Source of the DNA: Methanocorpusculum sp. UBA424
Lineage (GTDB): Archaea; Halobacteriota; Methanomicrobia; Methanomicrobiales; Methanocorpusculaceae
Reading direction: 5' to 3'
DNA length: 38,509 bases
Assembly (NCBI GenBank): GCA_002498375.1
Contig: DAHC01000005.1
Location: forward strand, 199,548 to 238,056
The notes under the pieces are model-generated. The model saw nothing but the letters and a program-made list of their open reading frames with translations, was not told the DNA's origin and ran no database searches. Shown here one piece after another: positions 25,911-34,384 of the stretch (positions are counted from its first letter, which is position 1; each line of letters begins with the position of its first letter). The position numbers and the translations under genes were made by a program.

Positions 25911-26801
25911 ATGCGGTATCATTATACAAAAAACACCCTCTATGTCAGGGGCGCATTCCATGCGGTCAGCACCGGTGTCGACGGCGGTCTACGGGATGTC
26001 TCCACGCTTCTCAATCACACGGTTGACAAGGATTTCGATCACAGCGATCCTCTTGTATTCATCCGCGGTCTCTTGGCCGATGCTACGTATGCGGATGATG
26101 CATTCGGTCTTCTCACCGCAGTGTCGATGAAGGATCTCTGTATTCTCCAGTATGATTATATCACGGTTTTCGTTACCGCAGGGGTTTCCAATCCGAATCC
26201 GGATCCGACGAAGCCGCATACGATCAATATCATCGTTACCTCGAACGAGGGTTTTTCCGATGCCGCTCTTCTTGAAACGATTATTACCGCGACCGAGGCG
26301 AAAGCCCATGCCCTCCGCCTCCTCGGCCGTGATTTTACCGGGACCACCTCCGATGCCGTAATCGCAGCATCCGAAGGAGACGTTATCCATACCTATGCAG
26401 GCACCTTTACAGAACCCGGAAAACGGATTTATGCCGCGGTTCTGCAAGGCGTTACGGAAGCGGTCAAACGGCATGAGGATACGATCGAAGCGGCCGCTCC
26501 CACCTACTTCATCTACTCCAGATATATTGATCACGGATGGTTCGAATGGAAAAAAGAGGGATGTCCGTATTATCCCTGTCATTTCGCCGGTCAGTCCTGT
26601 GATTTCTGTTACTGCCCGTTCTATCCTTGTCATGACGAATCCCTCGGGGAGTGGATCGACAGCTCTTCAATCGGCCAGAAGGTCTGGGCATGTACGAACT
26701 GCCTGCTTCTCCACAAACCGCATGTCGCCGATTATCTGAAAGATCATCCGGATGCAACGCTTGCGGAACTGAAAAAAGTAGACGAACATACCAGTCAATA
26801 A
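25911..26801 (+). CDS. cbiZ: Adenosylcobinamide amidohydrolase with C-terminal Cys-rich domain
   Basis: The first 200 residues are CbiZ. Key segments are VRGAFHAVSTGVDGGLRDVSTLLNHTV, VFVTAGVSN, TINIIVTSNEGFSDAALLETIITATEAKAHAL and GTTSDAVIAAS. CbiZ cleaves the aminopropanol side chain of adenosylcobinamide to give cobyric acid, an archaeal corrinoid salvage step. The C-terminal 80 residues are a separate small domain with eight cysteines (218, 223, 230, 233, 235, 240, 261, 264), resembling the PF04071 'cysteine-rich small domain'. Its role is unknown; metal binding is likely. A BtuCDF-type importer 5-8 kb away supports a salvage function. Confidence 0.9.
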   Translation: MRYHYTKNTLYVRGAFHAVSTGVDGGLRDVSTLLNHTVDKDFDHSDPLVFIRGLLADATYADDAFGLLTAVSMKDLCILQYDYITVFVTAGVSNPNPDPTKPHTINIIVTSNEGFSDAALLETIITATEAKAHALRLLGRDFTGTTSDAVIAASEGDVIHTYAGTFTEPGKRIYAAVLQGVTEAVKRHEDTIEAAAPTYFIYSRYIDHGWFEWKKEGCPYYPCHFAGQSCDFCYCPFYPCHDESLGEWIDSSSIGQKVWACTNCLLLHKPHVADYLKDHPDATLAELKKVDEHTSQ

Positions 26802-26815
26802 TTTTTTGATACCCA

Positions 26816-26990
26816 AATTTGACAGTTGCAGAATCTTCCATGACAGGGAATGTCCCCTGACTGCTTAATTGATTTTTGAAAATAGGATATTTCCACCGCG
26901 GGACGCTCCGCGCCGAAGTCGCGTCCCCGCACCCCTTAATCTGAAAAAAGGAAAGAGATGTGGGGGAGCATATTTGCCAACTGTCAAATT
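26816..26990. repeat. Inverted repeat with nested hairpin, cbiZ-gdhA intergenic region
   Basis: AATTTGACAGTTG (26816-26828) and CAACTGTCAAATT (26978-26990) are perfect 13-bp inverted copies about 150 bp apart. Between them are a GGGACGC/GCGTCCC stem (26900-26906 and 26921-26927) and a smaller CAGGG/CCCTG hairpin (about 26841-26855). The 280-bp gap holds no gene otherwise. It could be a structured RNA or a remnant of a small element. Confidence 0.5.
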
Positions 26991-27040
26991 CATGAAATTA
27001 CTGTTTTTGCGGAGAGAATTCTCTGACCGCGCTCTACCCG

Positions 27041-27058
27041 GAAAAGAATAAAAAAAAG
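27041..27058 (-). terminator. Terminator of gdhA
   Basis: On the minus strand CTTTTTTTTATTCTTTTC follows about 23 nt after the gdhA stop. Confidence 0.55.
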
Positions 27059-27081
27059 TGATGGCAGATTCTGCAGAGGGT

Positions 27082-28332
27082 TTAGACCCAGCCGCGGATT
27101 TTCATACCTTCAACGACGCGCGCCACGGCAACCACGTATGCTGCCTGACGCATGTTGATCTTGTATTCTTTGGATGCTTTCAGGACATTGTGGTATGACT
27201 GGGTCATAGCTGCATCGAGTTTTGCATAGACGTCGTCGAGAGTCCAGTAGTGCATATACATATTCTGGACCATCTCGTAGTAGGATACAGTTACTCCGCC
27301 TGCATTGCACAGGAAGTCGGGGATAACGTGTACGCCGTTCTTGTAGAGGATCGCGTCTCCTTCCGGAGTGGTCGGGCCGTTTGCGAGTTCGCAGATGACC
27401 TTTGCCTTGACGGTCGGGGCGACCTTCTCGTTGATTGCTCCCTCATCGGGTGCTGCGGCGATAATGATGTCAACTGGGAGTGCCATGACTTCATTGTTGG
27501 TGAGGGTCTTGAGACCTTTGTAGCCGACGACGGATTTGGTCTCTTTCTTGTGGGCTGAAACTGCTGCGATGTCAAGTCCGTTTGCATCGTAGATACCGCC
27601 TTTCGAGTCGGTGACTGCGACGACTTTGGAGCCGAACATTTTCTGGACGAGTGTTGCTGCAAAGGAACCTGCATTGCCGAATCCGAGGATAGCGACGGTC
27701 GCCTTCTTCAGATCGAGGTTCAGTTCTTTTGCTGCTTCACGGAGGGTGAACAGACCGCCTTTTGCGGTAGCGTCGCCGCGTCCGAGGGAACCTCCGACGA
27801 TCAGCGGTTTGCCGGTCAGCAGACCAAACTGGTTTTTGCCGTTAATAACGGAGTACTCATCCATCATCCATGCCATGATCTGACCGTCGGTATATACATC
27901 CGGTGCCGGAACATCGGTGTCGGGACCAAGGTTCTTCCAGAGCGCACGGATATAGCCGCGGGAGAGGCGTTCGAGCTCGCCCTTGGACATTTCCTTCGGG
28001 TTGCAGATAATACCGCCTTTTCCTCCGCCGAGCGGAAGGTTCAGCACTGCACACTTCCAGGTCATCCATGCTGAAAGAGCACGGACTGTATCGATCGTCT
28101 CTTCAGGGTGATACCGGATCCCCCCCTTATAGGGGCCGAGCGCATTGTTATACTGCACACGGAATCCCTGGAAAACCCGGGTGGTCCCGTCGTCCATCTT
28201 GACGGGGATAGATACCTGAATCTGTCTCTGCGGCTGCATGAGGATATCAACAACGCCCTGATCGAGCTTGAGGATCTTTGCACAATCCAAAAGCTGCTGT
28301 TGGGCCATTTCAAACGGGTTTACCTTCGACAT
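27082..28332 (-). CDS. gdhA: Glutamate dehydrogenase
   Basis: The 416-residue protein is a hexameric-type Glu/Leu/Phe/Val dehydrogenase. It contains VSIPVKMDDGTTRVFQGFRVQYN, GPYKGGIRYHP, the catalytic-lysine region LPLGGGKGGIICNP, a Rossmann GFGNAGSFAA fingerprint and a C-terminal NAGGVTVSYYE. It interconverts 2-oxoglutarate plus ammonium and glutamate. The coenzyme (NAD or NADP) cannot be fixed with confidence. A GGAGG-like site is lacking; GGCAGGAAAC precedes the ATG. It is a single-gene unit with its own promoter and terminator, as is usual for a highly expressed gene. Confidence 0.95.
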   Translation of the reverse strand: MSKVNPFEMAQQQLLDCAKILKLDQGVVDILMQPQRQIQVSIPVKMDDGTTRVFQGFRVQYNNALGPYKGGIRYHPEETIDTVRALSAWMTWKCAVLNLPLGGGKGGIICNPKEMSKGELERLSRGYIRALWKNLGPDTDVPAPDVYTDGQIMAWMMDEYSVINGKNQFGLLTGKPLIVGGSLGRGDATAKGGLFTLREAAKELNLDLKKATVAILGFGNAGSFAATLVQKMFGSKVVAVTDSKGGIYDANGLDIAAVSAHKKETKSVVGYKGLKTLTNNEVMALPVDIIIAAAPDEGAINEKVAPTVKAKVICELANGPTTPEGDAILYKNGVHVIPDFLCNAGGVTVSYYEMVQNMYMHYWTLDDVYAKLDAAMTQSYHNVLKASKEYKINMRQAAYVVAVARVVEGMKIRGWV

Positions 28333-28403
28333 GGTTTGTTTCCTGCCAATCGCACGGAACTTGGGAGTTCAACTGCGTTGTGACAATTAATGTTGGGATT
28401 CTC

Positions 28404-28413
28404 ACATATAAAA
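28404..28413 (-). promoter_or_regulatory. Promoter candidate of gdhA
   Basis: On the minus strand GTTTTATATG is a good TATA box about 72-81 nt before the gdhA ATG, giving a leader near 50 nt. The remaining 28414-28595 has no gene. Confidence 0.45.
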
Positions 28414-28595
28414 CATATCGTGTCATTTCCAATTCAGGCCGATATTCTCGATGCATTTCTAAAAATACTCTATAATTGCCGGGATTTTTATTTCAGGCTT
28501 TGAGCGTGGTATTTGCATGATACATGTTAGCATGGCTCCATTCACCCGGATTCAATAACCGGAAAAAAGAATGGAAAACGCGCATAAAAATAGGA

Positions 28596-29444
28596 TTATG
28601 AATATTTATACCAGCGCCCCTTCTCGTCAACAGTTCCCTGCTGGTTTTCCTGGGACGGCTGAGCGGGAAGATTGAGAAGTCCGCGTTTATAGAAGCAGGC
28701 CTTGTAGGAGACAAAAATCGGGACGAATAGTACAGCACAGATCGCGAGTGCCATGCATCCGGATGAAATGATCTCCGGGGAGGTAAAGAGGGCAAGAAGT
28801 TCTTCCTGGGGCATTGCGAGGATCTCCGCCTCGGTCATCTGCGTGATCGGGGTCAGCACATCCGCTGCGAGAAGCGACCATATCCCGGAAAAGATAAAGG
28901 ATGAGGCGAAAAAGATCGCGACGTTGAAGAGATAGAATGCCGTGACTGAGATCGATCCGGTCGTTACCCGAAGAGCGCTGTCTTTGATCGCTCGGAATGC
29001 CGCGTAATTATTGACCATCGCGGAGATGTCGGCAAAGTAGAAGAAGAACACCAGCGGGATGATCAGGAAAATGCTGAAGTAGAACGCTGTTTCGACGGAA
29101 ATGCCGAGCATCAGCAGGATATACGTCAGCGTGTTGGAAAGCACGAATCCGATCATAAGAACGACAATATTCGGGATAAGGCATCTGAAGTATCCGTACA
29201 CCGCATACTTTCTGAAATCGGCCGAAGATGATCTCTCCCCGATGATGATCCCGTAGGTGCCTGCGAGAAATGCCGGGAAGACCAGCAGAAGGATGATGCC
29301 GCAGACCATCGCCGGCGTGACCCCGAACAGCGTGTACAGATAATACACAAAGAGGATGGTAAATGCCGCAAAAAGCCCTGGCATCCAGACGAGCGGCTTT
29401 TTGGCGAGCAGGCCAAGCGCTTCCGACAACGATTTGAGGGCCAT
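28596..29444 (-). CDS. Multipass membrane protein (DUF7847/Yip1-like type)
   Basis: The 282-residue protein has about six hydrophobic segments: around 15-30, 38-58, 90-120, 130-150, 165-190 and 230-255. KKPLVWMPGLFA and GTYGIIIGERSS are the motif-like parts. It resembles archaeal and bacterial multipass proteins of unknown function that begin with 'al..l.kkP.i...gl', which I would place near DUF7847. No transport motif is seen. It is the last gene of a three-gene operon with the COG1751 protein and acylphosphatase; the upstream stop and its ATG are separated by one base. Its C-terminal 25 residues are polar and probably cytosolic. Confidence 0.7.
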   Translation of the reverse strand: MALKSLSEALGLLAKKPLVWMPGLFAAFTILFVYYLYTLFGVTPAMVCGIILLLVFPAFLAGTYGIIIGERSSSADFRKYAVYGYFRCLIPNIVVLMIGFVLSNTLTYILLMLGISVETAFYFSIFLIIPLVFFFYFADISAMVNNYAAFRAIKDSALRVTTGSISVTAFYLFNVAIFFASSFIFSGIWSLLAADVLTPITQMTEAEILAMPQEELLALFTSPEIISSGCMALAICAVLFVPIFVSYKACFYKRGLLNLPAQPSQENQQGTVDEKGRWYKYS

Positions 29445-29445
29445 C

Positions 29446-30033
29446 TCAGCGGTTCCTTGGCATCGCTACAAATTCCCTGACCTGCAGATCGAAGAAAGCC
29501 GCCGTGTGGGCTGGTTTGATCACGACGACCGTGTCTGCCCCTTCTTCCGTCCCTCCGACCGCGATGACTTCATCGGATACCGATATCACTCCCTGATCTG
29601 CGGCGATCAGAACACACTCGACGGCGACTTTCATCCCGATCGCCACCGTCCGTCTGAATGCTTCTGCGATGGCTTCGGTCCTGCTGCTTCCGCCAAGCCG
29701 CGGGTTCCGCGAGATCGCCCGTTCCAGACCGGAAAGGGAATGTGTGCCGCAGACGATCACGACGCCGGCAGCTCTAAGTTCCTCCGCAAGGGCGGGATCG
29801 AACTCCCAAACCCCCGGTTTGGAAAATCCTACCGTGTGGGCCACGACCACGAGACGAAGGTTCGTCCCCTTCATTGCCTCGAAAAAGATTTTTGCCGTGT
29901 ATCCTCCGGTACTTGCCACAACGATCGTTGAAAGCCCAAGTTCCTTAGCACGCTGTATGGCGATCTCTGCGCAGTCCCGGGTGTTTTCTTTTCCCGGTTC
30001 GCTGAAGTATGTGATGGTTTTCTCGATTTTCAT
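29446..30033 (-). CDS. Pyruvate-kinase-C-terminal-like protein (COG1751)
   Basis: The 195-residue protein matches the stand-alone pyruvate kinase C-terminal-domain-like family. Key segments are ITYFSEPGKENTRDCAEIAIQRAKELGLSTIVVASTGGYTAKIFFE, VVVAHTVGFSKPGVWEF and EVIAVGGTEEGADTVVVIKPAH. The repeated GG turns would bind a phosphate ligand. There is no catalytic pyruvate kinase barrel. Its biochemical role is unknown. It is co-transcribed with acylphosphatase (4-nt gap) and a membrane protein (1-nt gap). Confidence 0.8.
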   Translation of the reverse strand: MKIEKTITYFSEPGKENTRDCAEIAIQRAKELGLSTIVVASTGGYTAKIFFEAMKGTNLRLVVVAHTVGFSKPGVWEFDPALAEELRAAGVVIVCGTHSLSGLERAISRNPRLGGSSRTEAIAEAFRRTVAIGMKVAVECVLIAADQGVISVSDEVIAVGGTEEGADTVVVIKPAHTAAFFDLQVREFVAMPRNR

Positions 30034-30037
30034 GTTA

Positions 30038-30310
30038 TTACTCCCGTTTAATCGTAAAATCTGTGAAATCGGTCAGAACATAGCCCGTGCATTTCATATC
30101 CCTGATGATCGCACGCGGGCAGGAGTAGGTCATGGCCAGGAACTTTTCGATGATGACCTCCTCGCCTGTCACAAGGACCCTGACCCTGCCGTCGGAAAGA
30201 TTCTCCACTTCGCCGCACAATCCCAAGTTTAATCCTGCGTTTCTTACGCAGGCACGAAAGCCGACTTTTTGTACTCTTCCAGAGAAGAGGATCTCCATTG
30301 TCTGTTTCAT
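30038..30310 (-). CDS. acyP: Acylphosphatase
   Basis: The 90-residue protein has the signature LFSGRVQKVGFRACVRNAGLNLGLCGEVENLSDGRVRVLVTG, with the catalytic Arg in VGFRxxV and the following Asn in V-N. The family hydrolyses acyl phosphates such as acetyl or carbamoyl phosphate. Size and fold are those of the normal enzyme. It is the first gene of the operon with the COG1751 protein. It is divergent from serS. Confidence 0.93.
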   Translation of the reverse strand: MKQTMEILFSGRVQKVGFRACVRNAGLNLGLCGEVENLSDGRVRVLVTGEEVIIEKFLAMTYSCPRAIIRDMKCTGYVLTDFTDFTIKRE

Positions 30311-30417
30311 GATCGTCTGACCTGGTTGTTATCTTTAGTATGTCATTCGATGTTTAATAACTCGTTTGTACAACAAAAACCCTCTTCATCTAAAAGCGCA
30401 AACATTACTAGTCAATC

Positions 30418-31695
30418 ATGCTCGATATCAAATTCGTCAGAGCCCACCCCGAGGTCGTGCTGGCAGATCTGGAAAAACGCCAGGATGCCGAGAAACTTCT
30501 CTGGGTCGATACGGTTCTTCAACAGGATAAACTTTTCCGCGAACTCACGGTAAAAAACAATGAACTTCGCGCCAGAAGAAATCAGATAGCAAAAGAGATC
30601 AATGCCTACAAAAAAGAGGGGAAGGACCCAGCTCCTCTCTTTGCCGAAGCAAAGGCTCTGCCGGGACTGATCAAGGAAAACGACGATATCATGGAAAAGG
30701 CGACCGAGCAGGTAAGATATTACCTGATGCGTCTGCCGAATATTCTCCACGAAAGTGTTCCTTACGGAAAAGATGACACGGAAAACGTTGTCGTGAAGAA
30801 AGTGGGAACACCGAGGTCCCTCGATTTCGAGCTGAAAAACCATGGGGAACTCGCCGCAGAAAACGGCTGGGCCGACTTTGAACGTGCCACAAAGACGAGC
30901 GGCGCCGGATTCTATTTCCTGAAAGGCAACCTCGCTCTCCTCGATATGGCCCTCCAGAGATTTGCTCTGGACACGATCATTGCCAAAGGCTATACCCCCA
31001 TCATCCCGCCGTACATGATGAACAGAAAATCCTACGAAGAGGTCACCGATCTCGGCGACTTCGAGAAGGTCATGTACAAGATCGAGGATGACGACGCCTA
31101 TCTCATCGCCACTGCAGAGCACCCGATGGCGGCAATGTATCAGGATGAGATCTTCGAAGAGAAGGATCTTCCTCTGAAAATGGTTGGCATCTCTCCCTGT
31201 TTCCGCCGCGAGATCGGCGCTCACGGACTTGATTCCCGCGGTCTGTTCCGTGTCCACCAGTTCACCAAGATCGAACAGTTCATCTACTGTATGCCGGAAA
31301 AATCCTGGGAGATGCATGAGGAACTTCTCGCCAATGCCGAGGAGATCTTCACGAAACTCGGGCTTCCCTACCGTGTCGTGAACATCTGTACCGGCGATAT
31401 CGGAACTGTTGCTGCGAAAAAATACGATATGGAAGCATGGATGCCGCGGGACAACGAGTACCGCGAAGTGGTTTCCTGCTCCAACTGCACGGCCTATCAG
31501 TCGGTCCGGCTCAATATCCGCGTCCGCGATGCGCATGATTTCGAGTCCAAACAGTGGCTCCACACCCTCAACTCGACGGCGGTCGCCACCTCCCGCGCTC
31601 TGCGCTGTATCCTCGAAAACTACCAGACCGAAGACGGTAAAGTTGAGATCCCCAAGGTCCTTCGTCCGTACATGAACGGTCTGGAGTATCTCTAA
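30418..31695 (+). CDS. serS: Seryl-tRNA synthetase, common (bacterial-like) class
   Basis: The 425-residue protein opens with MLDIKFVRAHPEVV and the long antiparallel coiled coil (about 30-100) that grips the tRNA-Ser variable arm. The class II catalytic core follows: TAEHPMAAMY, SPCFRREIGAHGLDSRGLFRVHQFTKIEQF (motif 2) and LNSTAVATSRALRCILENYQ (motif 3). It is the common class of SerRS, not the atypical zinc-containing form seen in some other methanogens. A TATA-like box (about 30390) lies 28 nt before the ATG. A T-tract terminator follows. Confidence 0.95.
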   Translation: MLDIKFVRAHPEVVLADLEKRQDAEKLLWVDTVLQQDKLFRELTVKNNELRARRNQIAKEINAYKKEGKDPAPLFAEAKALPGLIKENDDIMEKATEQVRYYLMRLPNILHESVPYGKDDTENVVVKKVGTPRSLDFELKNHGELAAENGWADFERATKTSGAGFYFLKGNLALLDMALQRFALDTIIAKGYTPIIPPYMMNRKSYEEVTDLGDFEKVMYKIEDDDAYLIATAEHPMAAMYQDEIFEEKDLPLKMVGISPCFRREIGAHGLDSRGLFRVHQFTKIEQFIYCMPEKSWEMHEELLANAEEIFTKLGLPYRVVNICTGDIGTVAAKKYDMEAWMPRDNEYREVVSCSNCTAYQSVRLNIRVRDAHDFESKQWLHTLNSTAVATSRALRCILENYQTEDGKVEIPKVLRPYMNGLEYL

Positions 31696-31696
31696 C

Positions 31697-31705
31697 CTTT
31701 TTTTC
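31697..31705 (+). terminator. T-tract terminator of serS
   Basis: CTTTTTTTC follows the serS stop directly. Confidence 0.5.
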
Positions 31706-31763
31706 TCAGTTCCCCTCTATCTAAAGCGTATCTTGAAATAAGAGCCGCGCCCTATATCTTCCT

Positions 31764-32780
31764 ATGATAAATGTTGGTGTACTTGGCGCGACCGGCGCGG
31801 TCGGTCAGCGGTTTGTACAGCTGCTCGCAGACCACCCCTGGTTCAACCTGACAACGCTTACCGCCTCTGAGCGTTCAGCAGGCAAACCCTACGGCTCGGT
31901 GGTAAACTGGCGGCTCGACTCACCCTTCCCGGACTCTTCCGCAGAACTCATCGTCGCTCCGACGACCGTTGACGCGGTAAAAGACTGTGATGTGGTCTTC
32001 TCGGCTCTGCCTGCCGATATTGCCACGAAACTCGAAACCGATATCGCCGATATGGGAGTAGGGGTCTGCAGCAATGCAAGTTCCCACAGAATGGAAGCCG
32101 ACGTCCCGCTAATGATCGCCGAAGTCAATCCGGAACACGCCGCACTGATCGACGTCCAGCGTAAAAAGGGACGGGACGGATTCATCGTCACCAATCCGAA
32201 CTGTTCGACCATCATGCTGGCTACCGCCCTTGCCCCCCTGAGAAAATTCTCCTTCACCAACATCAATGTCGCGACCATGCAGGCGATCTCGGGCGCGGGA
32301 TTCGAAGGCGTGCCCGCATTCAGCATCTATGACAACGTCATCCCCTACATAGGGAGCGAAGAGGAAAAGATGTCCCGCGAGGCAAGCAAGATCCTCGGGA
32401 CCCTCGACGGCGGCAAAATCACCGGCGCTCCGTTCTCGGTCTCCGCATCCTGTAACCGCGTGCCTGTCATCGACGGACACACGCTCAATGTATGGATCGA
32501 TATCAAGGCAACGCCGGCTGAAGTCATCGACGCATTCAAAACCTGGCAGCCCCCGTTCTCCGGTCTGCCGACCCAGCCGGACCATACCGTCCTTTACCTC
32601 GATCAGGAAAACCGTCCGCAGCCAAGACTCGACCGAAACCGCGGCAATGCCATGACCGTTTCCGTAGGAAGAGTTCGGGAAGGAATCCGGTTCGTTGCGA
32701 TGGGCCATAATACCATCCGCGGTGCGGCCGGCGCCTCAGTCTTAAATGCAGAACTGCTGCATACGATGAAATATATCTGA
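31764..32780 (+). CDS. asd: Aspartate-semialdehyde dehydrogenase, archaeal/fungal type
   Basis: The 338-residue protein starts with the Rossmann VGVLGATGAVGQRFVQLL. It has the active-site cysteine in NPNCSTIMLA and the conserved GAGFEGVPAFSIYDNVIPYIGSEEEKM. It reduces aspartyl phosphate to the semialdehyde for lysine, threonine and methionine synthesis. The C-terminal VGRVREG and HNTIRGAAGASVLNAELL complete the family. It starts a same-strand cluster with alba, 22 nt downstream, and an anion transporter. Confidence 0.95.
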   Translation: MINVGVLGATGAVGQRFVQLLADHPWFNLTTLTASERSAGKPYGSVVNWRLDSPFPDSSAELIVAPTTVDAVKDCDVVFSALPADIATKLETDIADMGVGVCSNASSHRMEADVPLMIAEVNPEHAALIDVQRKKGRDGFIVTNPNCSTIMLATALAPLRKFSFTNINVATMQAISGAGFEGVPAFSIYDNVIPYIGSEEEKMSREASKILGTLDGGKITGAPFSVSASCNRVPVIDGHTLNVWIDIKATPAEVIDAFKTWQPPFSGLPTQPDHTVLYLDQENRPQPRLDRNRGNAMTVSVGRVREGIRFVAMGHNTIRGAAGASVLNAELLHTMKYI

Positions 32781-32802
32781 GAATCCCCTATATACTAGAT
32801 AA

Positions 32803-33072
32803 ATGGACGACAACACGGTATTAATCGGAACAAAACCCCTGATGAGTTATGTACTTGCCGTCGTTACGCAGTTCAACAACGGGAAGTCCGAGGTCGTTAT
32901 CAAAGCAAGGGGGAAGGCTATTGTCCGGGCGGTCGATACTGCGGAGGTGTCGACCCGCCAGTTCCTTTCCGGCGTTGTCAAAAAAAATATCTCAATATCT
33001 ACGGATTCGGTTGAAACAGATGAGGGACCTGCAAATGTCTCTTCAATAGAGATCGTTTTGCAGAAGTCCTAA
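32803..33072 (+). CDS. alba: Alba chromatin protein
   Basis: The 89-residue protein is Alba: VLIGTKPLMSYVLAVVTQFNNGKSEVVIKARGKAIVRAVDTAEV. Alba coats DNA (and RNA) as dimers. In Sulfolobus Alba two adjacent lysines (16 and 17) lie in the GKKP loop. Here that loop reads GTKP, so the first, acetylatable, lysine is replaced by threonine and the second is kept. The rest of the fold is intact. It is followed at 6 nt by a transporter gene, apparently co-transcribed. Confidence 0.93.
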   Translation: MDDNTVLIGTKPLMSYVLAVVTQFNNGKSEVVIKARGKAIVRAVDTAEVSTRQFLSGVVKKNISISTDSVETDEGPANVSSIEIVLQKS

Positions 33073-33078
33073 TACGTT

Positions 33079-34311
33079 ATGGTCCCGATCGCCGTCTGGA
33101 TCCTTGCAGCTGTTTTCTGTCTGATCGTTGTCAGGCGTATCGGACAGGTCCGTCTCCCGATATGGGGGATCATGACCGCCGGAGCGTGCGCCGCCCTGAT
33201 CCTTGGAACGATCACGATCCCCGATGCATTTTTTTCGATCAATTACACCGTCATCCTCTTTCTCTTGGGGATGTTTGTTTTCGGCGCGGCTCTCGAGAAG
33301 TCCGGACTTCTGCATCTGGCATCGCTGAAGGGATTTGCCCGAGCGCATACGAAAAAGGCGGTGTTGTTCTGGTTTATTCTGTTAATGGCGGTCTTCTCCG
33401 CCTTTCTGATGAACGATACCGTCGCGATCATCGGAACGACGGTCGCGCTTTTCTGTGCAGCACGCTATAAACTGCCGGTCAAAACGATGCTTTTTGCGTT
33501 GTGTTTTGCGGTGACGTTCGGGAGCTGCATGACCCCTATCGGAAACCCGCAGAATCTGCTGGTCGCCCTTTCCGGAGGAGTGCCGTTTGCGTTTTTGCAG
33601 TTCCTGCTCTATCTTGTCGTTCCGTCGGCGGTCTGCCTGTATGTTCTGTACCGGATCCTTCTTTTGACGATCCCCGATCGCGATTCGCCGGTCCTGCAGG
33701 AAAGCGAAGAGGTGATCTTCGATGAGAGTCTTACCCGGCTTACGAAGATCGTATTACGGCTTGTTCTCATCGCGGTCGCCTGCCAGATCGTTTTGTCGTT
33801 TTTCGGCGTCGAGATGCCGTTCGTGATTATTGCAGCCGCCGCGGCGCTGCCCCTTCTCCTTTTTTCCCGGAGACGGGTGGAGCTTCTCCGGGCCGTGGAC
33901 TGGTCGACGCTTCTGTTCTTTGCGTCCATGTTCGTCTTAATGGCGGCGGTCTGGAACTCCGGCTTCATCCAGACCATCCTGCCTTCGGAAATTACCTCGA
34001 TCCCCGTACTGTTCGCATCTACGGTCATAGCGTCCCAGTTCATCTCGAACGTGCCGTTCGTGGCACTGATCCTCCCGCTCCTGGAAGGGTCGGGTATTCC
34101 TTTGTACATGACGCTCGTTGCCGGATGCACGGCCGCCGGCTCTCTTACGATCATCGGCGCCGCATCGACGGTGATCATTCTCCAACATGCGGAAAAGAGC
34201 GGTGAGACCTTTTCGTTTATGGAGTTTTTTAAAATCGGTCTTCCCATGACCCTTATCGCGGCCGTGGTGTATATCGGCTGGATCCTTGGGGTCGGGCTGC
34301 TCTTTGCCTGA
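33079..34311 (+). CDS. ArsB/CitT (SLC13-like) ion transporter
   Basis: The 410-residue protein has about eleven hydrophobic segments in two halves. Each half holds a helix-break motif: GSCMTPIGNPQNLLVALSGGVPF in the first and SNVPFVALILPLL...GCTAAGSLTIIGAASTVI in the second. This is the layout of the ion-transporter superfamily (ArsB, CitT, NhaD). The substrate could be a dicarboxylate, arsenite or another anion and is not fixed by sequence. Being 6 nt behind alba, it is probably transcribed with asd and alba. Confidence 0.85.
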   Translation: MVPIAVWILAAVFCLIVVRRIGQVRLPIWGIMTAGACAALILGTITIPDAFFSINYTVILFLLGMFVFGAALEKSGLLHLASLKGFARAHTKKAVLFWFILLMAVFSAFLMNDTVAIIGTTVALFCAARYKLPVKTMLFALCFAVTFGSCMTPIGNPQNLLVALSGGVPFAFLQFLLYLVVPSAVCLYVLYRILLLTIPDRDSPVLQESEEVIFDESLTRLTKIVLRLVLIAVACQIVLSFFGVEMPFVIIAAAAALPLLLFSRRRVELLRAVDWSTLLFFASMFVLMAAVWNSGFIQTILPSEITSIPVLFASTVIASQFISNVPFVALILPLLEGSGIPLYMTLVAGCTAAGSLTIIGAASTVIILQHAEKSGETFSFMEFFKIGLPMTLIAAVVYIGWILGVGLLFA

Positions 34312-34337
34312 TCAAAGCGGCGGATCCCGGCTCGAAT

Positions 34338-34346
34338 AGTTATATA
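34338..34346 (+). promoter_or_regulatory. TATA box of the MFS transporter gene
   Basis: AGTTATATA lies about 39-47 nt before the ATG at 34385. Confidence 0.45.
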
Positions 34347-34384
34347 CGATGCGTGATTAACATTATTCATCTTCAGGCGACTCC

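Noticed and set aside
30412..31563. 383-codon minus-strand frame
   Set aside because: It is antisense to serS, which has all class II motifs.
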